The notes under the pieces are model-generated. The model saw only the letters and a list, made by a program, of their open reading frames with translations. It ran no database searches and was not told where the DNA came from. The translations under genes and the position numbers were made by a program. A stretch of 64,000 bases of DNA from Chlorogloeopsis sp. ULAP01 (GTDB lineage Bacteria; Cyanobacteriota; Cyanobacteriia; Cyanobacteriales; Nostocaceae): positions 62,001 to 126,000 of the forward strand of contig NZ_JAUDRH010000019.1 of assembly GCF_030381805.1 (NCBI RefSeq). Direction: 5' to 3'. Positions 9,651 to 18,972 of the stretch are shown piece by piece. Position 1 is the first letter of the stretch. Every line of letters starts with the position of its first letter.

Positions 9651-10814
9651 TTAAGAAAGCTCAGGTGGTCGAAGGTTCGTAAAGTTAGTAGCGCCGTAGT
9701 GGTTATCAATCATCTTGGCAGAGGTTCCAGTCCATCTACCTACCGCGGTGCTGTTAATATGTGCTTCCACACATAAGCTGATAAAGGTATGCCGTGTCTG
9801 GTAGCTCTTACGATAAGGGACGCTACACTTAGTTAAGATTGACTTCCATGCACGGTTAGCGAAGTTGTGATGGTCGATAAATTTTCCTTTTGGACTTTTA
9901 AACACTAGAGATTCAGGATTATCTTCCTCAGGTCTAATCTCATCTAAAATTGCCTGCACTTCTGAATTAATTGGAAAATCCCGTTTTCTTTGAGTTTTCA
10001 GCCCATCTTTGAGGACTAAGCCATCTTCGGAGACGACAACAGATTCCCGAAACTGAATCACACTATTAGTAATGTGCTTCCATTTCAAGCCAACTGCTTC
10101 TGATGGTCTGCACCCAGTAAAGAAAAGGAAGCGCACATAGTGGGTGTAATGACTATAGTGGCGATCGCTAGCAAAAGTACGAATAATTAAATCTCTTTCT
10201 TCTTTACTGAAAGGATGAATATCCTGTTCCTCAATAGCACCCTTAGGTACTTTGATTTTCATAGCAGCAAAAGGGTTAGTGTCGATTAATCCCTCCTCCA
10301 TCGCCCAATTACAGCAAGCTTTGAGTTGGGTTAAGCAGCGCTTTGCAGCGTCTGGAGTTAGATTCGTTAACAGATAATCTCGAATAGCAGATGCCTCGTC
10401 TAGTGATCGTGTAGGTAACTTAGCAATGTGGTTTCGATGCTTAGTAAAGTCTTTGGCAAAAGTACTAGGACTTACTTGAGGCTTCTTAAACTCGCTATAT
10501 TTTTCCCAAAGTTCGTCTAATTTAGGTTGGGACTTCTTTATGGGTGTAATGGGTGTAATGGGTGTAATCGTAGTTAAAGCAGATTGAGGTTGGTACTTCT
10601 CTAGAGTTAGATCCAATCGTTCATAGAGTATATCTTTTTCAATTTCAGAAGCCTTGATCTGTGCTAATTTTCGATTATTTGGAGTATCAGCTAAACCAGT
10701 AGAGATGTAATAACGCTTGCCTCTATATCTAAACCGTAACTGCAACCGATCATTAGAGTTAAGGATAGATACAGAACCCTTAGATGCCCGCCCTGTAGGA
10801 GTTTTAGAGAACAT
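9651..10814 (-). CDS. Tyrosine recombinase/integrase
   Basis: The 387-residue protein has an N-terminal DNA-binding arm (RASKGSVSILNSNDRLQLRF), a core-binding SAM-like domain (about 115-190) and a catalytic domain (about 200-385). Visible catalytic residues are Arg in FFTGCRPSEAVGLKW, Lys near KTQRKRDFPI, the Arg-His pair in YQTRHTFISL, Trp in VGRWTGTS and the Tyr nucleophile in IDNHYG. The first His of the usual HxxR box is Tyr here, as in several cyanobacterial integrases. It sits beside tRNA-Phe, a common attachment site, and the double-amber gene follows it. A 9-bp unit (TGGGTGTAA) is repeated three times at 10541-10567, giving ITPITPITP between arm and core. No duplicated attachment site could be found. 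Confidence 0.9.
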   Translation of the reverse strand: MFSKTPTGRASKGSVSILNSNDRLQLRFRYRGKRYYISTGLADTPNNRKLAQIKASEIEKDILYERLDLTLEKYQPQSALTTITPITPITPIKKSQPKLDELWEKYSEFKKPQVSPSTFAKDFTKHRNHIAKLPTRSLDEASAIRDYLLTNLTPDAAKRCLTQLKACCNWAMEEGLIDTNPFAAMKIKVPKGAIEEQDIHPFSKEERDLIIRTFASDRHYSHYTHYVRFLFFTGCRPSEAVGLKWKHITNSVIQFRESVVVSEDGLVLKDGLKTQRKRDFPINSEVQAILDEIRPEEDNPESLVFKSPKGKFIDHHNFANRAWKSILTKCSVPYRKSYQTRHTFISLCVEAHINSTAVGRWTGTSAKMIDNHYGATNFTNLRPPELS

Positions 10815-10960
10815 AGGTTAAAAAGGTGTAATTACTCCTCTGCTCTAACTCTTTTACACCCACTTTACACCCATTTTGTGTCTGAAGGTATCCAAAAAGC
10901 CCCAATATTTACCTCAGTTTTAGAACATTTGTTCTTGATCAGCCAGTACTTAGAAACTAG

Positions 10961-10994
10961 AAACCCCTTGAAATCATAGGGTTTCAAGGGGTTT
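10961..10994 (-). terminator. Rho-independent terminator of tRNA-Phe
   Basis: On the minus strand a hairpin with arms AAACCCCTTGAAA and TTTCAAGGGGTTT and an 8-nt loop is followed by TCTAGTTTCT. It lies just downstream of the tRNA 3-prime end and upstream of the recombinase, so it isolates the two. Confidence 0.75.
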
Positions 10995-11001
10995 GTTTAA
11001 A

Positions 11002-11074
<73 letters not shown>

Positions 11075-11148
11075 AGACGCTTTTTTCTCAACGATTTATT
11101 AATGTAGCAAATATTAATTGCAATTGCAAGAGTTTAAGTAAAAAATTT

Positions 11149-11994
11149 TTACCCGGTTTTCGCAGTTAACTTGCTCCAACAGAAAACGGCTATAAACACC
11201 AGAAACTGTACAAGAACAATACTTGGACCAGAAGCAAAGTTGAAAAGACCTGAGAAAATCATACCAGCGATACTGGTAGTGCAACCAACAATCACTGAAA
11301 GTAACAAAAAGCGGTTGAAGTGGTGACTCATTAGCTTGGCAACAGAAGCGGGAATTACCAAAAATGCATTTACTAGTAAAACGCCGACAGCTTTAATCGC
11401 CACGGCTACGGCTAATGATAGCAAGACCACAAAGCAATAGCGATACAACTGGACTGGAATTCCTTGTACTTTTGCCACAGCAGGGTTCAAGGTTAACAAA
11501 ATTTGTTGGTGTAAAGTTGATAATAGGAAGATGCCACTTCCTATAAGTACTAACAAAGTTAAAATCAGGTCTGTTAGGTTTATAGCAAGAATATCGCCGA
11601 ATAGTACTCCCATTAAGTTTCCACGATATCCTTGAATGAGGCTACTTAAAATTACACCGATCGCTAATGCTCCGGAGAGGACTATACTAAGAACGCTGTC
11701 GCTAGCTAAATCAGTTTTATCGATAAAGTAGAGGACAACGACACCAAAAACTAAGCTGAACGGTAGTAGCATCCAGGTGGGATTCAACTGTAACAATACA
11801 CCTAAGGCTACACCTACTAATGCCGCATGACCTACAGCATGGCTAAAAAAAGATAACTGGCGTAAGGTGACAAAGCTGCCAAGTAAACCACCAAGTATTC
11901 CCATCAATATAGCACCGGCGATCGCCCGTTGCATGAAGGGAAATTGTAGTAGTGTCAGCAAATCATTCAAATTTGTGACAGCAAATAGATTCAT
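11149..11994 (-). CDS. znuB: Zinc/manganese ABC transporter permease (ZnuB family)
   Basis: The 281-residue product is hydrophobic with about eight membrane spans, the family's usual size. It begins MNLFAVTNLNDLLTLLQFPF and shows the conserved region GLLGSFVTLRQLSFFSHAVG, with the SHAxxG motif of ABC-3 metal permeases, and VNAFLVIPASVAKL before the last helices. It forms the inner-membrane channel for the metal delivered by ZnuA. It is separated from znuC by an ArsR gene on the opposite strand, so it needs its own promoter, presumably in 11995-12107. Zinc specificity is inferred from the His-rich ZnuA. Confidence 0.88.
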   Translation of the reverse strand: MNLFAVTNLNDLLTLLQFPFMQRAIAGAILMGILGGLLGSFVTLRQLSFFSHAVGHAALVGVALGVLLQLNPTWMLLPFSLVFGVVVLYFIDKTDLASDSVLSIVLSGALAIGVILSSLIQGYRGNLMGVLFGDILAINLTDLILTLLVLIGSGIFLLSTLHQQILLTLNPAVAKVQGIPVQLYRYCFVVLLSLAVAVAIKAVGVLLVNAFLVIPASVAKLMSHHFNRFLLLSVIVGCTTSIAGMIFSGLFNFASGPSIVLVQFLVFIAVFCWSKLTAKTG

Positions 11995-12107
11995 GTGTCA
12001 ATATTTACACCCAATTAGTTATATTTAAACTATAGATATTTGAAAATTTTAAGTTTCACTCAGTCAGAACTTTGATTTAAGAATAGTTTTGAGAAGATTT
12101 TTAAAAT

Positions 12108-12521
12108 ATGCTCACTAAAAATTCTTTTGCTGACACAGTTACTAATCTTAATGCTAAAGCGGAAATTATTGAATATCAACAAAAACCTAATCAAGATATT
12201 GATGTGCAACCCTTCTCAAAACAGCTTTTGGGCAGCGATAAAGCCCAGCGAATGGCAGAATTTTTTAGTTTTTTAGGAGATGCTAATCGCTTAAGAATAC
12301 TCTCCCTTTTAGCTGAAAATGAACTTTGTGTTGGCGATTTGGCTGCGGTGCTAGAGATGAGTGAATCTGCTGTATCTCATCAACTGCGAAATTTGCGAGT
12401 AATGCGTTTAGTCAGTTATCGCAAGCAAGGGCGCTATGTTTTCTATCGTCTTCATGACAGTCACGTCTTGCATCTTTACCAAGCTGTTGCCGAACACCTT
12501 GATGAAAAGGATGAAGGTTAA
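12108..12521 (+). CDS. ArsR/SmtB-family metal-sensing repressor
   Basis: This 137-residue winged-helix regulator has the ArsR core LGDANRLRILSLLAENELCV (here FLGDANRLRILSLL), then VLEMSESAVSHQLRNLR as recognition helix and the wing VSYRKQGRYVFYRL. The C-terminal DSHVLHLYQAVAEHLDE supplies the Asp-x-His and His-x-x-Glu pattern of the SmtB/ZiaR alpha-5 zinc site. It lies between znuB and znuC on the opposite strand, so it may control zinc handling here. Its targets are inference: SmtB-type repressors usually control efflux or metallothionein rather than uptake. Confidence 0.85.
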   Translation: MLTKNSFADTVTNLNAKAEIIEYQQKPNQDIDVQPFSKQLLGSDKAQRMAEFFSFLGDANRLRILSLLAENELCVGDLAAVLEMSESAVSHQLRNLRVMRLVSYRKQGRYVFYRLHDSHVLHLYQAVAEHLDEKDEG

Positions 12522-12603
12522 TTCAGTTATCAGTTAACAGTTATCAATTGCTATTTTTGATAACTCTTTTCTATTACCTGTCCCCTGTCCCCTGCTCCCT
12601 AAT

Positions 12604-13437
12604 TTAATGATGATGTTGGTAGTGACTGAATCCTGGGCCGTATGTTGCTAATAAGTTTTGAGGTGATAGAGCAATTGATGGAGCACCAGTACAAATAATA
12701 GTTTGGTTGAGACAAATTACGCGATCGCAAAATTGGCTAACCATATTAATATCATGAGAAACCTGCAATATTGTCCAGCCTTCCTCCTGCTTGAGATCAT
12801 TTAGCAAGGTGTAAAAATCCGCAGTACCTTGTACATCTACTCCAGCAAAAGCTTCATCTAATACCAAGAGTTTTCGAGGTATTACTAAGCAGTAAGCCAA
12901 TAATACTCGCTTTAGCTGTCCGCCACTAAGAGTTCCAATTGCTTGATTTCGCAGATGGTAAGTATCGGTTCGCCGCAAAGCTGTGACTATTGCTGCTGTT
13001 TTTTCCTGTCTATATTCTCTGAAAGCGTTGAGAGAGAATTTTCTTTTACCATCTTTTCTAGTTCCTAATTCCCAATTCCCATTGCCCAGTTCTTTCACCC
13101 ATCCCAAACCTACTAACTCATTAACAGAAATGGGAAAGCTACGGTCAAAGATAAAATGCTGCGGCATATAGCCCAATTTATATCGTAAATCCCCAAGCTT
13201 GGATATTGGGCGACCAAATATTTCCACCTTGCCAGTACTTCGCGGAATTAATTCTAAAATTGCTTGTACTAGTGTACTTTTCCCTGCACCATTCGGCCCA
13301 ACTATAGCTGTGTTTGTTCCTGGTAATAATTTAAAAGAAACATCTCGAACAGCAGGATAGCTACCTTGGTATACAGACAATCTCTCAACTTTTAAAATAG
13401 GAATTTCATTAGTCATTAGCTCTGAGTCATTTGTCAT
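12604..13437 (-). CDS. znuC: Zinc/manganese ABC transporter ATPase (ZnuC family)
   Basis: The ATPase shows Walker A GPNGAGKSTL, signature LSGGQLKRVLLA, Walker B LLVLDEAFAGVD and the switch His in VSHDIN. The true start may be the second ATG at 13416 (MTNEIPILKVERLS), since the first codons lie in a TGACTAATGA-type tandem repeat. Between the Q-loop region and the signature, about residues 107-127 (KELGNGNWELGTRKDGKR) are an insertion coded by a heptanucleotide repeat at about 13057-13100 (CCCAATTCCC units). The frame is kept, so the protein is probably functional with an extra loop. Its partner znuA lies 248 bp upstream on the same strand. Confidence 0.9.
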   Translation of the reverse strand: MTNDSELMTNEIPILKVERLSVYQGSYPAVRDVSFKLLPGTNTAIVGPNGAGKSTLVQAILELIPRSTGKVEIFGRPISKLGDLRYKLGYMPQHFIFDRSFPISVNELVGLGWVKELGNGNWELGTRKDGKRKFSLNAFREYRQEKTAAIVTALRRTDTYHLRNQAIGTLSGGQLKRVLLAYCLVIPRKLLVLDEAFAGVDVQGTADFYTLLNDLKQEEGWTILQVSHDINMVSQFCDRVICLNQTIICTGAPSIALSPQNLLATYGPGFSHYQHHH

Positions 13438-13685
13438 TAATCATTTGTCATTAGTACTAATTAAAAAAGACAAATGACAAAATTCATTTAAGTAAGTGAA
13501 CATGATGAAACGTAAAATTCTTATTGCCAGACACTATATGAAATAAGCTTTGTACCAAAAGTTAACTCACCCCGTCCTTTCGGACACCCCTCTTTTTATT
13601 AAGGAGAGGGTAGAGCGTGAGGTTTTTCATCTTTAGGTGATAAAACTTGTTTCATCGGGACTGCCTCCTGCCTTCTACTTACCTT

Positions 13686-14708
13686 CTACTGACAAGCTGA
13701 TTCTAAGGTTTGTAAATTATTTCTCATTGCTTGGAAATAATGTTGTGGATCGGTTGGCCCTGTTTCTAAGGAATCCAGAGGACGCAAGTCTAAATTTAAG
13801 TCTTGGGAAAGATTTTTGAGTAATTTGTTATCTGTTCCTGCTTCACCAAATAAAGCTTTAACATTATATTTTTTGACAGTATTGACCACTTTTTGTACAT
13901 CTGCTGGTGCAATTTGATCTTCTGGAATTTCTACTACTGCTACTTGCTTGAGGTTATACCGTTGCGCTAGATATGGATAGGCGTCATGAAAAGTGACAAA
14001 GGTGCAATTGGGGTACTTTTGTAAAGTTTGCTGAAATTCATTATTTAGATTGTCTAATTGCTTGATGTATTCAGCAGCATTTGCTTCGTAAGTAGCCTTA
14101 TTTGCAGGATCTGCCGCTATTAACCCATCTCGAATATTGGTAACTTGTTCTTTTGCCAATACTGGATCTAACCAAACATGAGGATTACCTTCTGTATGTT
14201 CATGTTTATGTCCATGATCGTGGTTGTGTCCCGTTTCGATTACAGGCGAAATCTGATTCAAAGGTTTAATTCCGGTACTAGCATTAATTTGAGTTAGTTT
14301 CGGATTTTGAGCATTTTTAACGATGCCTGACAAAAATTCCTCTAAACCTAAGCCATTTTTTACCAGTACATTCGCAGTAGCGATCGCTCTGACATTTTCA
14401 GGTGTGGCTTGATATTCGTGGACTTCCGTACCAGGAGGTACCAATATTTCTACATCTGCCACATCTCCAGCTACTGCCTTGCTAAACCAGTAGATTGGTA
14501 AAAATGTTGCTACTACTTTGGTTTTTCCAGACTGAGGTGCAGAGGTAGAAGCAGCATCTTGCGCTGGTGTTGGCTGTTGATTTGTTTGTGCTTGATTTTG
14601 ATTGGTTTGATTGCAGCCAACTCCAACAGATAAAACGAGCAAAGCAATTAAGGATATGAGACTGCTTCTGTATTTACCTGTGCGACTTTCTACCTGAGCC
14701 TGGCTCAC
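13686..14708 (-). CDS. znuA: Periplasmic zinc-binding protein ZnuA (lipoprotein)
   Basis: This is the solute-binding component for zinc uptake. I chose GTG at 14708 because GCAGGAG lies 8 nt upstream and a signal peptide follows (SLISLIALLVLSVGVGC, lipobox Cys). A TTG at 14762 would add 18 unlikely residues. The mature protein has metal-site segments VVATFLPIYWFSKAVAG, TEVHEYQATPENVRAI and NPHVWLDP. It also has a His-rich loop HNHDHGHKHEH, typical of zinc rather than manganese binders. About 340 residues. It diverges from the porin gene. Confidence 0.92.
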   Translation of the reverse strand: MSQAQVESRTGKYRSSLISLIALLVLSVGVGCNQTNQNQAQTNQQPTPAQDAASTSAPQSGKTKVVATFLPIYWFSKAVAGDVADVEILVPPGTEVHEYQATPENVRAIATANVLVKNGLGLEEFLSGIVKNAQNPKLTQINASTGIKPLNQISPVIETGHNHDHGHKHEHTEGNPHVWLDPVLAKEQVTNIRDGLIAADPANKATYEANAAEYIKQLDNLNNEFQQTLQKYPNCTFVTFHDAYPYLAQRYNLKQVAVVEIPEDQIAPADVQKVVNTVKKYNVKALFGEAGTDNKLLKNLSQDLNLDLRPLDSLETGPTDPQHYFQAMRNNLQTLESACQ

Positions 14709-15021
14709 AATACTTTCTCCTGCGTTAAAGATAGGAACGTTTGTCAAAAATTTTATTGACAACGATAGCTATTTTAACTCTAATATAAAAATAATTTTCA
14801 TTCTCATAAGTCTCAAAATCCACATTTGTATCTAAATGTCAAATTAATCACATAGTCTTTCATCATCTCTTGACTTTTTTGTTCTACCAGAGGATAACTT
14901 CTAGATTCTTTGTTAAAAAAATGCTAATAATCGATAAATTACTTGACAATCTTTATTAAGAAAATCTGCTTTTGGGAAGTAGTGTTAGAGAATCTTTTGT
15001 TTAGGTAGTGTGAGGAGTAAA
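14709..15021. promoter_or_regulatory. Divergent znuA/porin intergenic region
   Basis: This 313-bp AT-rich region separates znuA from the porin and must hold both promoters. An AATAATTTTCATTCTCAT word near 14789-14806 resembles the AT-rich palindromes bound by Fur/Zur proteins. The match is loose and I cannot score it, so a shared metal-responsive operator is only a suggestion. Confidence 0.35.
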
Positions 15022-16653
15022 ATGCAAAAATTTTGGAAAACTCTGCTGATAACTCCAGCAGTGTATAGCGTAATGCTGTTTGTTGGCTCTGTTGCTATTG
15101 CACAGGAACAAACCACTATCTCAGAAGTAACTGAATCGCAGTTGGTAGCCAAGCCTGAAAAAAAAGTCCAGAAAAATACAGAACAACTAGTAGCGCAAGT
15201 AACTTCCGTTTCTCAGTTATCAGACGTACAACCTACAGACTGGGCATTTGTTGCTTTGCAATCACTGGTTGAACGTTACGGATGTATTGCCGGATATCCA
15301 AATGGCACATATCGGGGTAATCGGGCAATGACGCGGTATGAGTTTGCGGCAGGATTGAATGCTTGTCTGGATCGGGTTAACGAACTAATTGCTACTGCCA
15401 CTGGTGATTTGGTACAAAAAGAAGATTTAGCCACATTACAGAGGTTACAAGAAGAATTTGCCGCAGAATTAGCTACTTTACGCGGTCGTGTGGATGCTCT
15501 GGAAGCACGTAATGCTGAATTGGAAGCAAATCAATTTTCTACTACTACTAAATTAACTGGACAAGTTGTCGCAGCCCTTACTGATGTCTTCGCAGGGGAT
15601 GACGTTAATGGTGTAGATGCAAAAAACAACAATACAACTTTTGGAGCACGGGCGCGTGTAGAATTAAATACTAGCTTTACAGGAAGAGATACTCTATTTA
15701 CTAGGCTGCAAGCAAATAATATTCTCAACCCAGATATTGGTACGCCAGAGGGAAGTTTGTTCTTTGCAGGTGAAGATGGCACGACTGATGTGGCAATAGA
15801 TGCACTGTGGTACAGATTTCCCCTGACTGAAAGTACGGAGGTTATCGCTATAGCCAATGCAGGTGCCGCAGACGATGTTACCAGTACAGTGAATATCTTT
15901 GATGGAGATGGTGCGTTTGGTGCTTTGTCTACCTTCGGTACGCGTAACCCAATCTATTACCAAATGGACGGTGCAGGCTTTGGTGTCACCCAGAATTTTG
16001 GTGATGCATTGGCGCTGAGTTTAGCATATTTGGCGAGTTCACCCAATGATTCCTCCTCTGATAATGGCTTTTTCAATGGGCCTTATGGTGCTCTGGCACA
16101 GTTAACCTTTAAACCAAGCGATCGCTTCACCATTGGTTTAACTTACATCAACGCCTACAATCAACAATTGGGTGCTGGTAGCAGTAGGGCAAATCCAATC
16201 TCCTTTTTAGATCAAAATTTCGGGACTGTTGATGTGCCTTTTTCTAGTAACTCCTACGGTGTACAAGCATCCTTAGGTATTAGCGAGCAATTTGTTTTAG
16301 GTGGTTGGGTTGGCTACACAAATGCTCGGAATTTATCCACAGCAGGAGGAACTATTGACCGTGGAGAGCTTGATATTTGGAACTGGGCAGTAACTCTAGG
16401 TTTTCCAGACCTTGGTAAAAAAGGTAACTTAGCGGGTATCATTGTCGGTATGGAACCTAAGGTTACAGGTTCTAGTCTCAATGAAATCGACACCGATGGG
16501 GATACTTCCTATCATGTAGAGGCGTTCTACCAATATCAGATTAGCGATAACATCACTATCACTCCAGGAGTAATCTGGCTAACTGCCCCGGATCACAACA
16601 ATGATAATGATGATGTTATTATTGGGGCATTAAGGACTACCTTCAGTTTTTAA
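15022..16653 (+). CDS. Iron/metal-uptake outer-membrane porin with SLH domain
   Basis: The 543-residue protein begins at ATG 15022, with GAGGAG 4 nt upstream; the GTG at 15010 is less likely. Order: signal peptide (about 1-28, ending AIAQ), an SLH domain about 70-120 (DVQPTDWAFVALQSLVERYG, YPNGTYRGNRAMTRYEFAAG), a coiled coil (about 130-165; RGRVDALEARNAELEANQ) and a C-terminal OprB-type beta-barrel of about 370 residues ending in Phe (LRTTFSF). Such SLH-OprB proteins are the general porins of cyanobacteria, and some are linked to iron or other metal uptake. Divergence from znuA suggests co-regulation by zinc or iron. Confidence 0.9.
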   Translation: MQKFWKTLLITPAVYSVMLFVGSVAIAQEQTTISEVTESQLVAKPEKKVQKNTEQLVAQVTSVSQLSDVQPTDWAFVALQSLVERYGCIAGYPNGTYRGNRAMTRYEFAAGLNACLDRVNELIATATGDLVQKEDLATLQRLQEEFAAELATLRGRVDALEARNAELEANQFSTTTKLTGQVVAALTDVFAGDDVNGVDAKNNNTTFGARARVELNTSFTGRDTLFTRLQANNILNPDIGTPEGSLFFAGEDGTTDVAIDALWYRFPLTESTEVIAIANAGAADDVTSTVNIFDGDGAFGALSTFGTRNPIYYQMDGAGFGVTQNFGDALALSLAYLASSPNDSSSDNGFFNGPYGALAQLTFKPSDRFTIGLTYINAYNQQLGAGSSRANPISFLDQNFGTVDVPFSSNSYGVQASLGISEQFVLGGWVGYTNARNLSTAGGTIDRGELDIWNWAVTLGFPDLGKKGNLAGIIVGMEPKVTGSSLNEIDTDGDTSYHVEAFYQYQISDNITITPGVIWLTAPDHNNDNDDVIIGALRTTFSF

Positions 16654-16660
16654 TAAAAAA

Positions 16661-16684
16661 AGACCAGCTTACCACGGCTGGTCT
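16661..16684. terminator. Bidirectional terminator between porin and response regulator
   Basis: Perfect 8-bp arms AGACCAGC and GCTGGTCT flank an 8-nt loop. On the minus strand the hairpin is followed by a run of seven T, which suits the leftward response-regulator gene. On the plus strand it is 8 nt past the porin stop. Bases 16685-16878 hold a short GC-rich repeat near 16728 and nothing else. Confidence 0.75.
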
Positions 16685-16878
16685 ACTAAAAAATTTCTTC
16701 TTTACGTTGTCTTCTCAAGAGAGCAAAGCCCAAGCTTCGCGTTCCCAAAGCGGAGCGGGCAATTTTTCTTAACAATCATTGTAACAGCCTACACAGATTT
16801 TTAGTTTACCTTTACCAAAAAAAAGAAATGGATTAAGAAAATTAGCCTCTATCTTTAAGATGAAAGTAGAAATATCCA

Positions 16879-17550
16879 TTAAACCAATCCAGAACGTAAA
16901 GCAACAACTGCTGCTTGGACGCGATCGTCAACAGATAATTTATTCATAATCCCTCGGACGTGAGTTTTCACAGTATTAGGACTGAGGTAGAGTTTTTCAG
17001 CAATCTCTGGGTTGCTGTAACCTTCTACCATCAGTTTCAACACCTCTAATTCTCGTTCGGAGAGATTTGCTATGTTCCCTTTTGGAGAAGGCGGTTTAAG
17101 ATTTTCGATCACTTGTCTGGCAATTTGAGGATCGAGATAAGTTGCACCCTCAACAGCAGCAGCGATCGCACTCAAAAGCCTTTCCACACTCGCCCCTTTT
17201 ATACAATATGCATCTGCACCACTAGATAGAGCAGCAATAATTTCCGTCTCCGTTTTGTGCGATGTTAGCATCACCACGTGAGTTTCTGGTAATGCAGCTT
17301 TAATTTGCTGTGTCGCAGCAATGCCATCTAGTCGCGGCAACCCAATATCCATGACTACTAAATCTGGTTTGAGTTTCAATGCAGCTTGCACGCCTAAGTA
17401 GCCATCTTCAGCTTGTCCAACAATTTCCAATTGGGGATGCGCCATTAGCGACTGTTCCAAACCCAATTGCATCATCGGATCGTCTTCAATTATTAACACT
17501 CGCAAAGGCGGAGCTTCTGGTGGCAAATTAAAAGAAGTATCAAAAGACAT
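16879..17550 (-). CDS. NarL/FixJ-family response regulator
   Basis: The 223-residue product has a receiver domain (about 17-135) with the acidic pair in LIIEDDPMMQ, phospho-Asp in LVVMDIGLPRLDG and a later Lys in YCIKGAS. A linker leads to a LuxR-type HTH (about 157-220; LSERELEVLKLMVEGYSNPE, then VKTHVRGIMNKL). It should bind DNA as a phosphorylation-dependent dimer. No histidine kinase is nearby, so it is an orphan here and its signal is unknown. It lies upstream of no obvious operon; era follows its start on the same strand but 89 bp away, across a tandem repeat. Confidence 0.9.
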   Translation of the reverse strand: MSFDTSFNLPPEAPPLRVLIIEDDPMMQLGLEQSLMAHPQLEIVGQAEDGYLGVQAALKLKPDLVVMDIGLPRLDGIAATQQIKAALPETHVVMLTSHKTETEIIAALSSGADAYCIKGASVERLLSAIAAAVEGATYLDPQIARQVIENLKPPSPKGNIANLSERELEVLKLMVEGYSNPEIAEKLYLSPNTVKTHVRGIMNKLSVDDRVQAAVVALRSGLV

Positions 17551-17554
17551 TTTA

Positions 17555-17632
17555 AATATTGATTGTTAATTGTTAGTTGTTAATAGTTAATAGTTAATAG
17601 CACCATTAACCATTAACCATTAGCTATTAACT
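17555..17632. repeat. Short tandem (STRR-type) repeats, inverted
   Basis: Units of TTAATAG/TTAGTTG in tandem (17565-17600) face CCATTAA units (17603-17632), so the two halves can pair. Repeats of this type are typical of intergenic DNA in heterocystous cyanobacteria. They fill the space between era and the response regulator. Confidence 0.7.
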
Positions 17633-17639
17633 TACTGTT

Positions 17640-18608
17640 CTATTCTTCCACGCGATATCCCAACTCTGCTAAACGGATGCGGGATTGACGCCATTTTGGT
17701 TGCACTTTCACGAACAGTTCCAAGTAGACTTTGCCTGCAATTAACTTTTGAATTTGTTCGCGTGCTGCACTACCAATAGCTTTGAGCATCGATCCGCCTT
17801 TGCCAATCAAAATTCCTTTTTGGGAATCACGCTCGACGTGGATCGTTGCCATCACACGGGTAATCGTTGGTGTTTCTTGCACCTGATCTATAGATATCGC
17901 CACAGAATGGGGAATTTCTTCACGCGTTAACAGTAAAATCTGTTCGCGAATTAATTCACCCATAATAAAACGCTCCGGTTGGTCAGTTACCAAGTCAGGA
18001 GGATAATAGTAAGGCCCAGGTTCTAAATTTTGAATCAGTAATTGTTGTAATTCCGGCAATCCTACACCAGTTTTGGCAGAAAATTTGACTGTTTGCCATT
18101 GTTGGGAATCAGCTAACTTGGTATAACTTTCATTTATCTCTAGTAAATTTGGAGGCTGTTCGTCAATTTTGTTCAAGCCCAAAATTACTGGTGTGCTGCT
18201 GCGACTGAGCAAATCGGCAACATAGCGATCGCCCGCGCCACAGGTTGTTGTAACATCAACCACAAATAGCACTACATCCACAGATTCAATGGCGATTTTT
18301 GCATTTTGTACCAGTACTTCTCCTAACTGATGATGAGGTTTGTGAATTCCTGGGGTGTCCACAAAAATTAGCTGTGCATCTTTGGTGGTTAAAATGCCTT
18401 GCAAGCGGTTGCGTGTAGTTTGTGCTACTGGTGATGTAATGGCAACTTTTTGTCCAACCAACTGATTCATGAGCGTAGATTTACCGACATTAGGGCGACC
18501 GATAATGCCAATAAAACCTGACCTGAATTCAGGAGGAGCCTGAGGAATCATTACTTCTCCTGAAAAAGAGAAGATGTCATTATTGCTACTATTCACCTGG
18601 GACTCCAT
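17640..18608 (-). CDS. era: GTPase Era
   Basis: Era binds the 3-prime end of 16S rRNA and is needed for 30S ribosome maturation. The G domain shows G1 GRPNVGKST, G2 TTRNRLQGI, G3 DTPGIH, G4 NKID and G5 SAKTG. The C-terminal KH domain carries ILIGKGGSMLKAIGSAAREQ. The 322-residue length is slightly above the family's 300 because of an N-terminal extension of about 27 residues. The start could also be the internal Met at 18551. No ribosome partner genes are adjacent. Confidence 0.95.
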   Translation of the reverse strand: MESQVNSSNNDIFSFSGEVMIPQAPPEFRSGFIGIIGRPNVGKSTLMNQLVGQKVAITSPVAQTTRNRLQGILTTKDAQLIFVDTPGIHKPHHQLGEVLVQNAKIAIESVDVVLFVVDVTTTCGAGDRYVADLLSRSSTPVILGLNKIDEQPPNLLEINESYTKLADSQQWQTVKFSAKTGVGLPELQQLLIQNLEPGPYYYPPDLVTDQPERFIMGELIREQILLLTREEIPHSVAISIDQVQETPTITRVMATIHVERDSQKGILIGKGGSMLKAIGSAAREQIQKLIAGKVYLELFVKVQPKWRQSRIRLAELGYRVEE

Positions 18609-18972
18609 TTACCCTGCGTTTGCTATTAGTATATTTTTTGTAGAGACAAAATTCTCATCCACTCACCTAAAAGTTTTAGCAATTGCCTCTGCTTTTATCT
18701 AATCTACTAGTGAAGTACCATCACTTCAAGCTATACAGAAAAGTAAAAAAGTGGCATTTTCCCAAATCTGTGATCGTAGCTTTGGGTCATTTTAGTCAGT
18801 CGGTGAGAATCGCAACCATATGTATATTACATCAATTAAGTTCCTTACTTTTTTCTTTTCTTACTCTTACAGATATAATTTTAAAGACTGTAAATCCAAT
18901 TTTTCAAAGAAATCAGATTTTAATTTGGTACAATAAGTATTTTTTAAAAAAGAGATAAGAGAACTGGGGAAA
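18609..18972. other. Intergenic region without recognisable feature
   Basis: This 364-bp AT-rich segment separates the divergent starts and ends of era and the AstE-like gene. A 91-codon plus-strand frame (18683-18958) has no ribosome site, a biased hydrophobic/basic composition and no family resemblance, so I do not call it a gene. No hairpin with a T-run was seen. Confidence 0.5.

Noticed and set aside
18683..18958. 91-codon plus-strand frame between era and the AstE-like gene
   Set aside because: No ribosome site, odd composition and no family resemblance in AT-rich DNA where chance frames are common.
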